64,000 nucleotides of DNA from the NCBI GenBank assembly GCA_023389575.1, contig JAEWEG010000037.1, forward strand, positions 1 to 64,000. Reading direction: 5' to 3'. The notes beneath the pieces were generated by a model, which worked only from the letters and a program-made list of their open reading frames with translations, searched no databases and was not told the DNA's origin. This DNA comes from Chloroflexota bacterium. Its GTDB lineage: Bacteria; Chloroflexota; Chloroflexia; Thermomicrobiales; UBA6265. Made by a program: the position numbers and the translations under genes. Within the stretch, counting starts at the first letter, position 1. Each line of letters opens with the position of its first letter. Shown here piece after piece: positions 51,648 to 60,632 of the stretch.

Positions 51648-52277
51648 TTATCGCGGCTCAACCACGAGCCGGATTGCGGTACGATCTTCGTTCTCGATCG
51701 TCACGTCGATGAATGCTGGTACGCACACCGCGTCGATTCCCGTTTCCCGCAGGTACTCGCGCGCGATGGCCACGGCCTTCACGGCCTGGTTGGTGGCGCC
51801 CGCGCCGATTGCCTGCACCTCGGCTCGACCGGCCTCGCGAACCACCCCGGCGATGGCGCCAGCCACCGCGCTCGGACGCGACCGCGCCGAGACCTTCAAC
51901 ACCTCACCCTCGGCCGACAGCAACACTCCATCGATGCTGTAATCACGATGACCATTGTTCGCCACGACCGTATCGGCGACCAACGGAGTAACCTCCGCGA
52001 TCGGCGCGGTTTCGGCGCTCGAAATGCCGTGGTCCGAATGCCCGTTGGAATAGGTGGCGCTTTCCCAGGTCGCGGGAGCCAGGTCCCCGGATGGGCCAGC
52101 CTCATCGACGGCGTCATCGGTCGCCGGAGCCTCCACCGCGCTGGCCTGAACCTCGGTCGGCGCCTGCTGGTGTTGAGCCTCGGGTTCTTCCGACTCATCG
52201 GCGTCTGGCGGGAAGCTGGAGCCTTCCGGATCGATCTTGATGTCCCGAAGGTCCAACTTGCTGAAAAACCGATTCAT
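51648..52277 (-). CDS. spoVS: SpoVS-domain protein with long acidic N-terminal extension
   Basis: This protein has 209 residues. The last 84 match SpoVS closely (LKVSARSRPSAVAGAIAGVV, then AIGAGATNQAVKAVAIAREY and PAFIDVTIENEDRTAI), an Alba-like small domain that in Bacillus affects sporulation. SpoVS is normally only about 86 residues. Here 125 extra residues, rich in Glu, Ala and Ser, precede it. The ATG at 52277 has GGAGA upstream. The open frame upstream of 52277 contains no ribosome site and covers the structured leader. The rny-spoVS neighbourhood is conserved in Firmicutes (ymdA-ymdB-spoVS); here the third partner is a PHP enzyme. Confidence 0.9.
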   Translation of the reverse strand: MNRFFSKLDLRDIKIDPEGSSFPPDADESEEPEAQHQQAPTEVQASAVEAPATDDAVDEAGPSGDLAPATWESATYSNGHSDHGISSAETAPIAEVTPLVADTVVANNGHRDYSIDGVLLSAEGEVLKVSARSRPSAVAGAIAGVVREAGRAEVQAIGAGATNQAVKAVAIAREYLRETGIDAVCVPAFIDVTIENEDRTAIRLVVEPR

Positions 52278-52606
52278 GCGTGAGGTCTCCCCTGGATCTT
52301 CCCCACAAACCCGAAGTCCGGGTGCGAGTGCGCTAAGGCCAACGTCAATACTGGCGAGTAGTGATCGTTCCAGAACCCCACCCGGGGTCTGTTGCCGTCG
52401 GCCATTGTTGTGTGAATTGGCAGGTTCTGCATCCGGCGCCGGCAAGGAAATCCTGTCCACCGTCCCCACACATGTGTTTCCACATGGCGATGGCATTTCG
52501 CTTGCCTCACCAGTCACAGGCTGGAAAGCCTGGGGCTCACCGTCTGCCGGTGCCTAAGTCTACGATGAATCGCGAGAGTGCGCGAGAAAAGTGATTACAA
52601 ACCAAA
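52278..52606 (-). ncRNA. Structured leader or small RNA upstream of spoVS (candidate)
   Basis: This stretch of about 330 bases lies between the rny terminator and spoVS. It holds several short perfect hairpins: CATGTG/CACATG (52471-52486), whose minus-strand loop is GAAA, CAGGCT/AGCCTG (52517-52532), and GGCA/TGCC nearby. A GNRA loop on the minus strand suits a structured RNA in the spoVS leader. It does not match the riboswitch consensus motifs I know. No clear promoter was found. Confidence 0.35.
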
Positions 52607-52648
52607 AAGCGGGAAAGACAGTTCATTTACGAACCATCTTTCCCGCTT
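52607..52648 (-). terminator. Terminator of rny
   Basis: AAGCGGGAAAGA (52607-52618) pairs with TCTTTCCCGCTT (52637-52648), with a nested GTTC/GAAC hairpin in the loop. On the minus strand the stem ends in a T-run, 33 bases after the rny stop. Confidence 0.85.
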
Positions 52649-52681
52649 GATCGTTTATGTCACCGGTGGAACCAGCCGGGG

Positions 52682-54247
52682 TTAGCGAGCGTAGTTCACC
52701 GCTCGCGTTTCCCGGATCACCGTCACCTTGATCTGGCCTGGATACTCCAGGGTCTCCTCGATCTTCTTCACGACATCCTGCGCCAATCGCGTGGCGCCAA
52801 GGTCGTCGATCGAGTTCGGCTGGACCAGGATCCGCACTTCACGACCCGCCTGGATCGCGAAGGACTTGTCCACGCCCTCGAAGGAGTTGGCGACCCCTTC
52901 CAGCGCTTCCAGCCGCTTGATGTAGGTCTCCACCATCTCGCGCCGGGCCCCTGGCCGCGCGCCACTGATGGCATCGGCCGTCTGCACGATGAACGCCTCT
53001 ATCGTTTGCGGCTCCTCTTCGTTGTGGTGGGCTGCAATGGCATGAACGATCTTCGACGATCGTCCAAGCCGCTTCGCGATGTCGGCGCCAATCAGCGCGT
53101 GAGGCCCCTCGACCTCGTGGTCCACGGCCTTGCCGATGTCGTGGAGCAGACCAGCGGTCTTCGCCACGCTCACATCGGCGCCAAGTTCGGCCGCGAGGTT
53201 CGCGCAGATCACGGAAACTTCCAGCGAGTGCCCCAGTACGTTCTGGCCGTAGCTGGTGCGGAACTTGAGGCGTCCAAGCAGCTTGATCAGGTCCGGATGG
53301 AGGCCTGGCACGTTCGCCTCGTAGGCAACCCGCTCGCCTTCCTCCCGCATCACCTCTTCCAGTTCGAGTTGCGTCTTGTTGACGATCTCCTCGATCCTGG
53401 CCGGATGAATCCGCCCATCCTGAAGCAGCTTGGCCAGAGCCCGTTTCGCCACTTCCCGGCGAACCGGGTCGTAGGCGGAAACCGTTACCGCCTCGGGCGT
53501 ATCGTCCACGATCAGGTCCACCCCGGTCGCCTGTTCCAGCGCCCGGATGTTCCGACCCTCGCGTCCGATGATCCTGCCCTTCATCTCGTCGTTCGGCAAC
53601 GGCACCACCGTTACCGAAGACTCGGCCACGTAGTCCGTGGCGATTCGCTGGATGGTAGTAGCGAGGATCTTGCGCGACCGCTTGTCGGCATCCTCCTTCG
53701 CCTCCCTCTCGATTTCGTGAACCCGGCGAGCCGCCATGTTCCTGGCTTCGTACTCCACCAGTTCCACAAGTTGCTGTTTCGCCTCTTCCGCCGTCAGGCC
53801 CGCGATGCGTTCGAGTTCCTGCTCGTGTTGGCCCCTGGCCTCGGCGAGCACTCGCTCCTCGCGTTGCCGCTGCTGCTCCCACTGCTCCTTGGAGTGGGCG
53901 AGCTGCTGCTCCTGCCGGCGAATCCCATGCTCACGCTGGTCGAGCCCCTGGGACTTCTTGTCTATGGTTTCTTCTTTTTGTTCGATGCGGCGTTCGATCC
54001 GCTCTATTTCCTTGCGGCGTTGATTCAACTCTCTGTCGAGTTCACCCCGCAACCGGATCGCCTCATCCTTTGCCGCCAGAGCCGATTCCCGGCGACTGGT
54101 TTCAGCTTCCTCTGTAATGCGACCGGCTTCCGCCTGCGCCGCGCGCAATCTCGACTGGGCTCGTTTGTCCAGCCAGAAATACGTGCCGAGGAAAGTGATG
54201 CCAGCCACGAGTACGGCCCCGATGAGGTACACAAGCAACTCACCCAT
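52682..54247 (-). CDS. rny: Ribonuclease Y
   Basis: This is a 521-residue membrane-anchored endoribonuclease that starts mRNA decay. It has one N-terminal membrane helix (residues 5-26), a long coiled coil (30-190), a KH RNA-binding domain (GRIIGREGRNIRALEQATGV) and a metal-dependent HD domain (LLHDIGKAVDHE). All are intact and length is typical. The ATG at 54247 has AGGAG 9 bases upstream. Its own terminator separates it from spoVS, so the cluster is only partly co-transcribed. Confidence 0.97.
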   Translation of the reverse strand: MGELLVYLIGAVLVAGITFLGTYFWLDKRAQSRLRAAQAEAGRITEEAETSRRESALAAKDEAIRLRGELDRELNQRRKEIERIERRIEQKEETIDKKSQGLDQREHGIRRQEQQLAHSKEQWEQQRQREERVLAEARGQHEQELERIAGLTAEEAKQQLVELVEYEARNMAARRVHEIEREAKEDADKRSRKILATTIQRIATDYVAESSVTVVPLPNDEMKGRIIGREGRNIRALEQATGVDLIVDDTPEAVTVSAYDPVRREVAKRALAKLLQDGRIHPARIEEIVNKTQLELEEVMREEGERVAYEANVPGLHPDLIKLLGRLKFRTSYGQNVLGHSLEVSVICANLAAELGADVSVAKTAGLLHDIGKAVDHEVEGPHALIGADIAKRLGRSSKIVHAIAAHHNEEEPQTIEAFIVQTADAISGARPGARREMVETYIKRLEALEGVANSFEGVDKSFAIQAGREVRILVQPNSIDDLGATRLAQDVVKKIEETLEYPGQIKVTVIRETRAVNYAR

Positions 54248-54564
54248 CGACGTCGCTCCTAGCGTCTTATTCCCCTCCTAAGGGGGCTCAATTGTTAAGG
54301 TGCGTAAGGGGCAGGCAACCAAAAAACCGGCCAGGTGCAGCGCTCCTGGTCGTATTCCAAGTCACTACGCCAATTCCCCTACGCCAGCGATGATACGTTT
54401 CCCCCGCGATTTCCGTCAAGCGGCGTTTACCTACCTCTCGCTCCGGCTCCGCGTACGTACAAGAGGTCTACCACTCGCCATATTGGTGATTGGCGGACAA
54501 TGCCGTAGCCTTGCCATGCACCGCCCATCGCGGTAACGTCGCCAACTCATCCAGGGAAATGTCC
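54248..54564. other. Divergent region of rny and GNAT genes with a terminator-like hairpin
   Basis: On the minus strand CCAGG/CCTGG (54331-54349) with a short inner stem is followed by CCGG and TTTTTT (54326-54321), 75 bases before the rny start. This could be an attenuator in the rny leader or the end of a short upstream RNA. A CCCCT/AGGGG hairpin also lies near 54275. No coding frame here is supported. Confidence 0.4.
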
Positions 54565-55152
54565 ATGCCGCCAGCGTCCAATCCCATCCCAATCGTGAAT
54601 ATCGACGGCGAACTTGTCTCGCTCGGACCGCTCGACCGCTCCATGCTCCCCCTGTTCCAACGCTGGATCAACGACTTCAACGTCCAGCACAGGGTTGGCC
54701 TCGCGCCCGGCCCGATGACACGGGAGGCGGAGGAACGGTGGTACGAGTCCACCACCAACTCGAACGGCGCCGCTTTCGCCATCTACGAGCGAGCAACGAT
54801 GACCCTGGTCGGTTCCACCAACCTGCATGCGATGGACCACCGGCATGGCACCGCCACGTTTGGCATCATGATTGGCGAACCCACCGCCCGTGGAAAAGGC
54901 TACGGAACCGAAGCCGCCTCCCTGATGCTGGACTACGCCTTCACCATTCTCGACTTGCATTCGGTGAATCTCACCGTCGCGGGCTTCAACCACGCGGCCC
55001 AGGCCGCCTACCGGAAGGCCGGCTTCCGCGAGTGCGGCCGGCTTCGGGATCACATCCGGTTCGCCGGCAAATGGTGGGACCAGGTGTGGATGGACTGCCT
55101 GGCCCACGAGTTCAAGAGCCCAGTATTGGCCCGCGTCATCGATCCAGGCTGA
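54565..55152 (+). CDS. GNAT-family N-acetyltransferase (RimJ/RimL-like)
   Basis: This 195-residue acetyl-CoA-dependent acyltransferase has the coenzyme-A loop EPTARGKGYGTEAASLMLDY and the C-terminal signature AQAAYRKAGFRECGRLRDHI. It is of the type that modifies ribosomal proteins, small amines or antibiotics. ATG 54565 has AGGG eight bases before; ATG 54559 is too close to it. It stands alone, and the substrate cannot be predicted. Confidence 0.9.
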   Translation: MPPASNPIPIVNIDGELVSLGPLDRSMLPLFQRWINDFNVQHRVGLAPGPMTREAEERWYESTTNSNGAAFAIYERATMTLVGSTNLHAMDHRHGTATFGIMIGEPTARGKGYGTEAASLMLDYAFTILDLHSVNLTVAGFNHAAQAAYRKAGFRECGRLRDHIRFAGKWWDQVWMDCLAHEFKSPVLARVIDPG

Positions 55153-55176
55153 CGAATTCACCATCACTGGTATCCT
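55149..55176 (+). promoter_or_regulatory. Possible promoter of the NYN-LOTUS gene
   Basis: CTGACG (55149-55154), 16 bases, then TATCCT (55171-55176), 38 bases before the GTG start. The -35 overlaps the end of the acetyltransferase gene. Confidence 0.4.
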
Positions 55177-55213
55177 GAACGCATGCAGACATCCGTACGG
55201 GGAAGGGAAGAGT

Positions 55214-56455
55214 GTGGCGTCATCGCGAAATACAACCGGCGCGGGGAATAACTCGGTGGATTCCACGGGCGACGTCGCCCTGTTGATCGACTACGAGAAC
55301 CTCCAGATCAGCCTGAAGCAGTCGTTCAACGTCACCACGCCCCAGATGTCGCTCATCGTTCAGGAAGCCCAGGAACACGGTCGTCTCGTGCTCGCTCGCG
55401 CCTATGCGCCCTGGACGTCTCCCGACTTGGCGATCGACGCGGAGAACCTCTATCGTCAGGGCATCGAGCCGGTCTACATCCCATCCCAGAAGAACAGCGC
55501 CGACGTGCGGCTCGCGGTGGACGCGGTCGAAACAGCGGTCGGGGCCTCGAACATCCAGACCTTCGTCATAGTCACCGGCGACGGCGATCTCATCCACGCC
55601 ACCAACTTTCTCCGCCAGCATGGCCGCAAGGTGGTGGTCATCGGCGTCGACTCGGCCATGAGTCGCATGCTTTCGTCCGCGGCGGACACCGTGCTGCTCT
55701 ACGAACGCGACCTCGATCCTTCCATTCGCGGCAAGCAGGTGCAGCGAACCAACCGCCGCCAACCCACCACGCCCGCGCCATCCTCTGATTCTCACGAGAA
55801 GCCTGCCCGCGTGCTCGTGCCGCTCAACGACAACCCGCCCGCAGAGGAAGCGTTCGGCATGGTGCGCGATGCCATGACTCGTCGCGGCGACGGCGAGCCG
55901 GTCCTCTTCCAGGAACTCGGCCACTGGCTCGGCCAGGATTACGGGCTCAAGCCCAGGGCCTGGTACGGAGTTCCGTTTGGCGTGTTCATGGATGCCGCCG
56001 AGGAAGCCGGGTATGTGGTGCTCACGCGATCCGCTGGCAACAGTTACGCCTCGCTGCCGCTCGACAGTCCCGCGTCGACCAATGACGACGACCTCGACGC
56101 CTATGACGACTCGAACGACGATGATCCGGGCCTGGACGTCCGCCTCGAATCGTTACGGGCCGAGGAGCAGCGAGACCTATTCGAGGAACTGCGCCAGCTT
56201 CAGTCGACCCAGCGCAGCGGGTATCTCACCTTCTCGGGGATCATTCGTCACCTGCTCTCGCGGAGCGTCCTCCCACGCCTCAGCGAGCGCCAGATACGTC
56301 GCCTGCTGAACGACCTGGCCGACCGCAACCCACCGATCCTGATCCGCTCACAGCGCAAGGGCCGCAACGCCCAGGGCCCTTACACCTTCTCCGCGTTTAC
56401 GCTCACCACGGACGAGTCCATGCTTCAGGGAGAGGCCACCGCCTACCAGGAGTAG
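55214..56455 (+). CDS. NYN-domain (LabA-like) putative ribonuclease with LOTUS domain
   Basis: This 413-residue protein has a NYN/PIN-like nuclease domain at about 20-170, with the acidic residues of the family in VALLIDYENLQ, NSADVRLAVDAV and VTGDGDLI. A proline-rich linker follows. An OST-HTH/LOTUS domain lies near 205-275 (EEAFGMVRDAMTRRGDGEPV through GYVVLTRS), then an acidic stretch and a final winged-helix-like segment. NYN plus LOTUS implies RNA binding and cleavage. Eukaryotic relatives act in germ-line RNA control; bacterial roles are largely unknown. The GTG start at 55214 follows GGGAAGAG. Confidence 0.86.
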   Translation: MASSRNTTGAGNNSVDSTGDVALLIDYENLQISLKQSFNVTTPQMSLIVQEAQEHGRLVLARAYAPWTSPDLAIDAENLYRQGIEPVYIPSQKNSADVRLAVDAVETAVGASNIQTFVIVTGDGDLIHATNFLRQHGRKVVVIGVDSAMSRMLSSAADTVLLYERDLDPSIRGKQVQRTNRRQPTTPAPSSDSHEKPARVLVPLNDNPPAEEAFGMVRDAMTRRGDGEPVLFQELGHWLGQDYGLKPRAWYGVPFGVFMDAAEEAGYVVLTRSAGNSYASLPLDSPASTNDDDLDAYDDSNDDDPGLDVRLESLRAEEQRDLFEELRQLQSTQRSGYLTFSGIIRHLLSRSVLPRLSERQIRRLLNDLADRNPPILIRSQRKGRNAQGPYTFSAFTLTTDESMLQGEATAYQE

Positions 56456-56474
56456 CCGTCCCCCGTGGGCGGCT

Positions 56475-57944
56475 CTACCCGATCGCGATCCGCACGCTCA
56501 CCGCGTGCTCGCTGGGAAGCTCATCGGGCAAGCGCACGTCCAGGCAGCCGTCCAGCCACTCGAACTCCAGCGGCGCCTCGTCACGCCATCGGCCACGTAT
56601 AAGCGACACGGAGACGATCTCGCCCGGCGCGTGCCGCGCGTCCCGCCCCAGCGAGGTGATCCGCATTCTCCGATCGTCCGGAACCGCTAGCGCGGTCGCG
56701 TACACGAATGTCGTCGTCTTGCCATCCGTCAGTGACTCGCGCGTGGTAAAGCGAATGTCCTCGGCTGTGAACCGCTGGCGCTTCGTATCCGAGAACGAGC
56801 CCTCTACCACGGCGGTCGGCCCCTCACCGAACACCTTCCACGGCCGGGTGCCGTACACCGCCTCGCCGTACACCAGCAACCACGCGCCAATTGCTTCAAG
56901 CACCGCGGCGTCCTGCTCCGGAATCGTTCCGTCCGCCCGCGGCCCAATATTGAGCAGCATCGCCCCGTTCTTGCTCACGATGTCCACGAGATCGCCGATC
57001 AGGTCGCCCGGATCCTTGTAGTCGTTGTTCTCGGTGTAGCACCACGAGTTCCGCGCCACCGACGTATCCGTCTGCCAGAACTCCTCCCGGATTCCGGCGA
57101 GTTGACCGCGCTCCACGTCGTAGACCGCCGTCCCGTCCGGAAAGGCGTGGTGCTTGTAGTTGATCGCCACCCCACGCCGCCAGTCCGTCGCCCGGTTGTA
57201 GTAATAGCTCGCGAATTCCCGCAGGTATGGTTCGAACACGGGCTGCTCGATCCACCAGTCGAACCAGAACAACTGCGGGCGGTACCGGTCGACGATCTCA
57301 CAGCACCGGAGCAGCCAGTCCTCCAGATACTGGTCGTTGGGCGGAAGCTGGTCTGACTGCGCGGGACAGTAAAAATCCGCCAAAGCGGGATCCTGCACGT
57401 CGGAGGGAAATGTCCTTCCCCCGTTCATGAACCACCAGTGCTCGGCGCGATGACTCGATACACCGAACACCATCCCCTGCCGTCTCACCGCCTCCGCCAG
57501 ATCGCCAATCAGGTCCCGCTTCGGTCCCATTTTCGCGGCATTCCACCGTGTCAGGTCCGATTGATAGAGCGCGAATCCGTCGTGATGCTCAGCCGTCGGC
57601 ACGACGAACTGTGCCCCGGCCCGCCTGAACAGGCTTGCCCACGCATCCGGATCGTACTTTTCCGCGGTGAACCGCTCGATGAAATCCGCGTAGCCGAACT
57701 TCGTGTGATCGCCAAAGGTCGCCCGGTGATGCTCGAACTCGGGGGAACCCTCCAGGTACATATGCCGTGGATACCACTCGTTCCGAAACGCGGGAACGGC
57801 GTATACGCCCCAATGGATGAAAATCCCGAACTTGCCATCGACGTACCAGTTCGGCGTCTCGTGGCGCTTCAGGCTCTCCCATGATTCCGAATAGGGTCCC
57901 TGGCTGTTTCGTTGCGCTATCGCATCCCGGGTAGGCGTCATCAC
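56475..57944 (-). CDS. Alpha-L-fucosidase, GH29 family
   Basis: This 489-residue glycoside hydrolase acts on terminal alpha-L-fucose. Family features are WYVDGKFGIFIHWGVYAVPA near the N-terminus, AEHHDGFALY and the nucleophile region LFWFDWW (D229). There is no signal peptide, so it probably acts inside the cell. It is 16 bases downstream of the YcaQ-like gene on the same strand, but no fucose transport or catabolic gene is near. Confidence 0.93.
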   Translation of the reverse strand: MMTPTRDAIAQRNSQGPYSESWESLKRHETPNWYVDGKFGIFIHWGVYAVPAFRNEWYPRHMYLEGSPEFEHHRATFGDHTKFGYADFIERFTAEKYDPDAWASLFRRAGAQFVVPTAEHHDGFALYQSDLTRWNAAKMGPKRDLIGDLAEAVRRQGMVFGVSSHRAEHWWFMNGGRTFPSDVQDPALADFYCPAQSDQLPPNDQYLEDWLLRCCEIVDRYRPQLFWFDWWIEQPVFEPYLREFASYYYNRATDWRRGVAINYKHHAFPDGTAVYDVERGQLAGIREEFWQTDTSVARNSWCYTENNDYKDPGDLIGDLVDIVSKNGAMLLNIGPRADGTIPEQDAAVLEAIGAWLLVYGEAVYGTRPWKVFGEGPTAVVEGSFSDTKRQRFTAEDIRFTTRESLTDGKTTTFVYATALAVPDDRRMRITSLGRDARHAPGEIVSVSLIRGRWRDEAPLEFEWLDGCLDVRLPDELPSEHAVSVRIAIG

Positions 57945-57960
57945 TGCACTGGCTCCACCG

Positions 57961-59247
57961 CTACCGCTCGTCGACCGGGCCGGAAACCGCTTCCGGCGTC
58001 ATCAGCGGCAGTATCCCCGGTGGATCGGTTCGCAACAATGCCCAGTCGCCAGGCTGCCCTCCCAGGAATCCCAATAAGTCCTCGATCGCTCCGCGGATCG
58101 ATGCAAGCATCACGCTGCTAGGCCTCACCCACGGCTCCAGGTGAAGCGCCCGGATCGTCAGGAACCGGGTCTTGCGGTCATACGATGGATCGAGCCGTCC
58201 CACGACCCTTCCCCGGTAGAGGATCGGCAGCGAGTAATACCCGTACACTCGCTTGGGCGCGGGCGTATAGCATTCCAGACGGTAGTGGAAATCGAACAGC
58301 CGCTCTCCCCGGTCCCGGTTCCAGGTCAGGTTATCGAACGGCGACAGGAGGGTCGTCAGCGACGGGCGCCGCCGGCCCTGGCGGAGATCGTCCACCAGGT
58401 CCGCGAGACGCGAGTCCATCCAGACTGGCTCGTCGATTCCAGGCACTCGCACGAGCAGTGCCTCGCCCGCGGCCACCATCTCCGGCATGAGCTTCCGGAC
58501 CCGCGCCATTTGCACGAACGATGGTCCGCCTGTCCGGTAGTAGTCAGAGAGCCACCCCGCCGTGGCGATTCCGTTCACGGAGAGCGCTTTCCTCAGGAAC
58601 GTCCTGTCCCGGTCATCGTCCGGGATGGGCTCCGCTTGCCAGAAGCCTGGTATCACGCGGTCTGGCAGGTCGAATACCCGATTGAACCCGGACTCTCTCC
58701 GCCGAAGAACGGTCTCGCCACCCATCCAGAGTTCGTCCAGCGCCCGCCGCTCCGGCTTTACTCCGTACCACTCCCACGCCTCGGCCCGCCGGCCATCGTC
58801 TGGGCGTTCGAAATGCTTCGAGGCGAGTGGACCATCGGCGGCGATCCGGGCCAGTACGGCGTCCATCAGTTTCCGGTTCTCCGGTTCCGATGCCCAGGTA
58901 TTCCGCGCCCGACGCCGCTCCATGAAGCTCCGGAAGAGCGCCAGGTCCCCCACCGGGATGATCGCGGCGGCGTGGGCCATGTACTCGGTAACGGCCAGGC
59001 GTGGCTCGTACAGTCCGGAGATGAGATCCGGATCGTAGGAGCCCAGGCGGCACCACAACACTGTTTCATGCGTGCGAGAAATCACGCTGATGGTGTCGAG
59101 TTGCACCATTCCCAGCGCCTGGATGGTCTCCAGCAGGTCGTCAGCGGTCGGACGCCGCCTGAACGGCCGTCGCGCCAGGCCGGAAGCGGTCACCGCCAGC
59201 CAACGCGCCTCGTCACGGCTCAACAGGAATTCCGCGGTTGCCACCAT
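57961..59247 (-). CDS. YcaQ/AlkZ-type winged-helix DNA glycosylase
   Basis: This HTH_42 superfamily protein of 428 residues shows LETIQALGMVQLDTISVISR with the QLD motif, corresponding to the catalytic QxD of YcaQ-type interstrand-crosslink glycosylases. SRTHETVLWCRLGSY and the C-terminal LEPWVRPSS support the family. Members unhook or excise alkylated bases, and some give self-resistance to DNA-damaging natural products. The start cluster is GTG-ATG-GTG at 59250-59242; I use the ATG at 59247. No biosynthetic cluster is visible, so general repair is likelier. Confidence 0.85.
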   Translation of the reverse strand: MVATAEFLLSRDEARWLAVTASGLARRPFRRRPTADDLLETIQALGMVQLDTISVISRTHETVLWCRLGSYDPDLISGLYEPRLAVTEYMAHAAAIIPVGDLALFRSFMERRRARNTWASEPENRKLMDAVLARIAADGPLASKHFERPDDGRRAEAWEWYGVKPERRALDELWMGGETVLRRRESGFNRVFDLPDRVIPGFWQAEPIPDDDRDRTFLRKALSVNGIATAGWLSDYYRTGGPSFVQMARVRKLMPEMVAAGEALLVRVPGIDEPVWMDSRLADLVDDLRQGRRRPSLTTLLSPFDNLTWNRDRGERLFDFHYRLECYTPAPKRVYGYYSLPILYRGRVVGRLDPSYDRKTRFLTIRALHLEPWVRPSSVMLASIRGAIEDLLGFLGGQPGDWALLRTDPPGILPLMTPEAVSGPVDER

Positions 59248-59321
59248 CACCCCCTACCGAATCGAACGTCACCGATGCGGTGAGTATCGCCCAGGTTGAG
59301 GTCAGGAATGGTCCGCGTTCT

Positions 59322-60080
59322 CTACCAGGGACGACCGAGCAGCTTGCGAAGGCGCAGGTTCCACGGCAGGACCATCGCCTCGAACACCACCCGCCGCGAG
59401 AGCTTGCTCTTGCCAGCGACCCGATCCACGAAGGTGATGGGCGCTTGCGTGTACGAAGCACCCTTCTGGATCGCCCGGTAGGTGGTCTCGATTTGGAAGC
59501 AGTAACCGTCGGAGTGGATTGACGATAGCTCGATCGACCGGAGTACCTCCGGTCGCCACACCTTGAAGCCGCCCGTCAGGTCCTTGATCGGCACGCCGAG
59601 AATCAGGCCAGCGTAGATTCCGCCAAACCGGCTGATCAGCTTTCGGTGCCACGGCCAGCCAATGGTCTTGCCACCCTCGACATACCGGCTGGCCAGCACG
59701 AGGTCGTATCCGTCGGCCAGGCCAACCAGCCGAGAGAGGTCATCCGGCAAATGCGAAAAATCGGCGTCCATCTGCGCGATGAGGCCGGGCCCCATGTCCA
59801 GCGCACGACCGAACCCGGCCACATAGGCCCGGCCGATGCCTTCCTTCTTCTCTCGCGAAAGCAATTCGACCCGGTCAGGGAACTCCCCGGCCAGGGCCGT
59901 CACGATTTCCGCCGTGCCATCTGGTGAGTTGTCATCCACGATCAGGACGCGAAAGCGCGAACCGAGACCCAGCACGCCCCGGATGATCCCTTCGATGTTC
60001 TCTCGCTCGTTATAGGTGGGAATAACCACGACCACGGAAGCATCGTCGGCTTGCGTGGCGGTCGTCGCATCGACTGGCAC
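59322..60080 (-). CDS. Family 2 glycosyltransferase, dolichol/polyprenyl-phosphate mannose synthase-like
   Basis: This 252-residue GT2 enzyme has VVVVIPTYNERENIEGIIRG at the start, metal-binding MDADFSH and the DPM1-type LTGGFKVWRPEVL. It lacks the C-terminal membrane helices of larger forms, like human DPM1. It should load a sugar, often mannose, onto polyprenyl phosphate for use by GT-C enzymes such as the PIG-V-like protein at 20568-21932. Its GTG start overlaps the stop of the upstream regulator by one base (TAGTG), implying coupled translation. Confidence 0.9.
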   Translation of the reverse strand: MPVDATTATQADDASVVVVIPTYNERENIEGIIRGVLGLGSRFRVLIVDDNSPDGTAEIVTALAGEFPDRVELLSREKKEGIGRAYVAGFGRALDMGPGLIAQMDADFSHLPDDLSRLVGLADGYDLVLASRYVEGGKTIGWPWHRKLISRFGGIYAGLILGVPIKDLTGGFKVWRPEVLRSIELSSIHSDGYCFQIETTYRAIQKGASYTQAPITFVDRVAGKSKLSRRVVFEAMVLPWNLRLRKLLGRPW

Positions 60081-60460
60081 TAGTCCACGTCGCCTCGGCC
60101 ACGCGACAGGAGAAACTGGACCTGGACCAGTAGGGCATCCACATCGAACGGCTTGGAGAGCAGCGCGTCCGCCTGCAGCTCCTCCGTCCGGTCGCGCAAC
60201 GTTCTGCTCGCGGACATTGCGATGATGGGGAGGTCGGCCGTTTCCGGCTCACGGCGAAGTCGTGAAATCAACGTCCCGCCATCGACGCCGGGCAGCATGA
60301 TGTCCATCAGGATCAGGTCGGGCTTCCAGTCGCGAGAGAGCATCAACCCCTGCGCGCCATCGGGAGCGATCGCCACGGTATGGCCCTCACCCTTCAGCAC
60401 AACCTCGATCAGTTGCGCCACATCGGGCTGATCTTCGACTACCAGAATGCGGGAACTCAC
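60080..60460 (-). CDS. Single-domain CheY-like response regulator
   Basis: This 126-residue stand-alone receiver domain is complete: acidic pair E9-D10 (VVEDQPDV), phospho-acceptor D53 (LILMDIMLPG) and K103 (LLSKPFD). There is no output domain, so it acts by protein contact. I start it at GTG 60460, after AAGGACGAG; GTG 60478 is possible. It is translationally coupled to the DPM1-like gene. Its cognate kinase is not in the window. Confidence 0.9.
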   Translation of the reverse strand: MSSRILVVEDQPDVAQLIEVVLKGEGHTVAIAPDGAQGLMLSRDWKPDLILMDIMLPGVDGGTLISRLRREPETADLPIIAMSASRTLRDRTEELQADALLSKPFDVDALLVQVQFLLSRGRGDVD

Positions 60461-60632
60461 CGGCCACTCGTCCTTCACAACTCCACGCGCGGGCACCTTC
60501 GCCCCACTTATAGCACACAATGCGGAGAATGTACGAACACCCCAGCCCCCGAGCGAACGCGCTCTCCGGGCCGCACACCGTACCCGATGGCAGGCCCACA
60601 ATCGCGGCGCCAATGGGGGCTGCCTGGCGAGA

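Noticed and set aside
51648..52517. Longer spoVS reading starting at 52517
   Set aside because: The extra 80 codons have no ribosome site and cover hairpin-rich sequence; ATG 52277 has a good site.
52440..52560. Cobalamin, c-di-GMP or SAM riboswitch in the spoVS leader
   Set aside because: Core consensus motifs of these classes were looked for and not found on either strand.
57961..59247. YcaQ-like protein as self-resistance gene of a toxin cluster
   Set aside because: No biosynthetic genes are nearby; flanking genes are a glycosyltransferase and a fucosidase.
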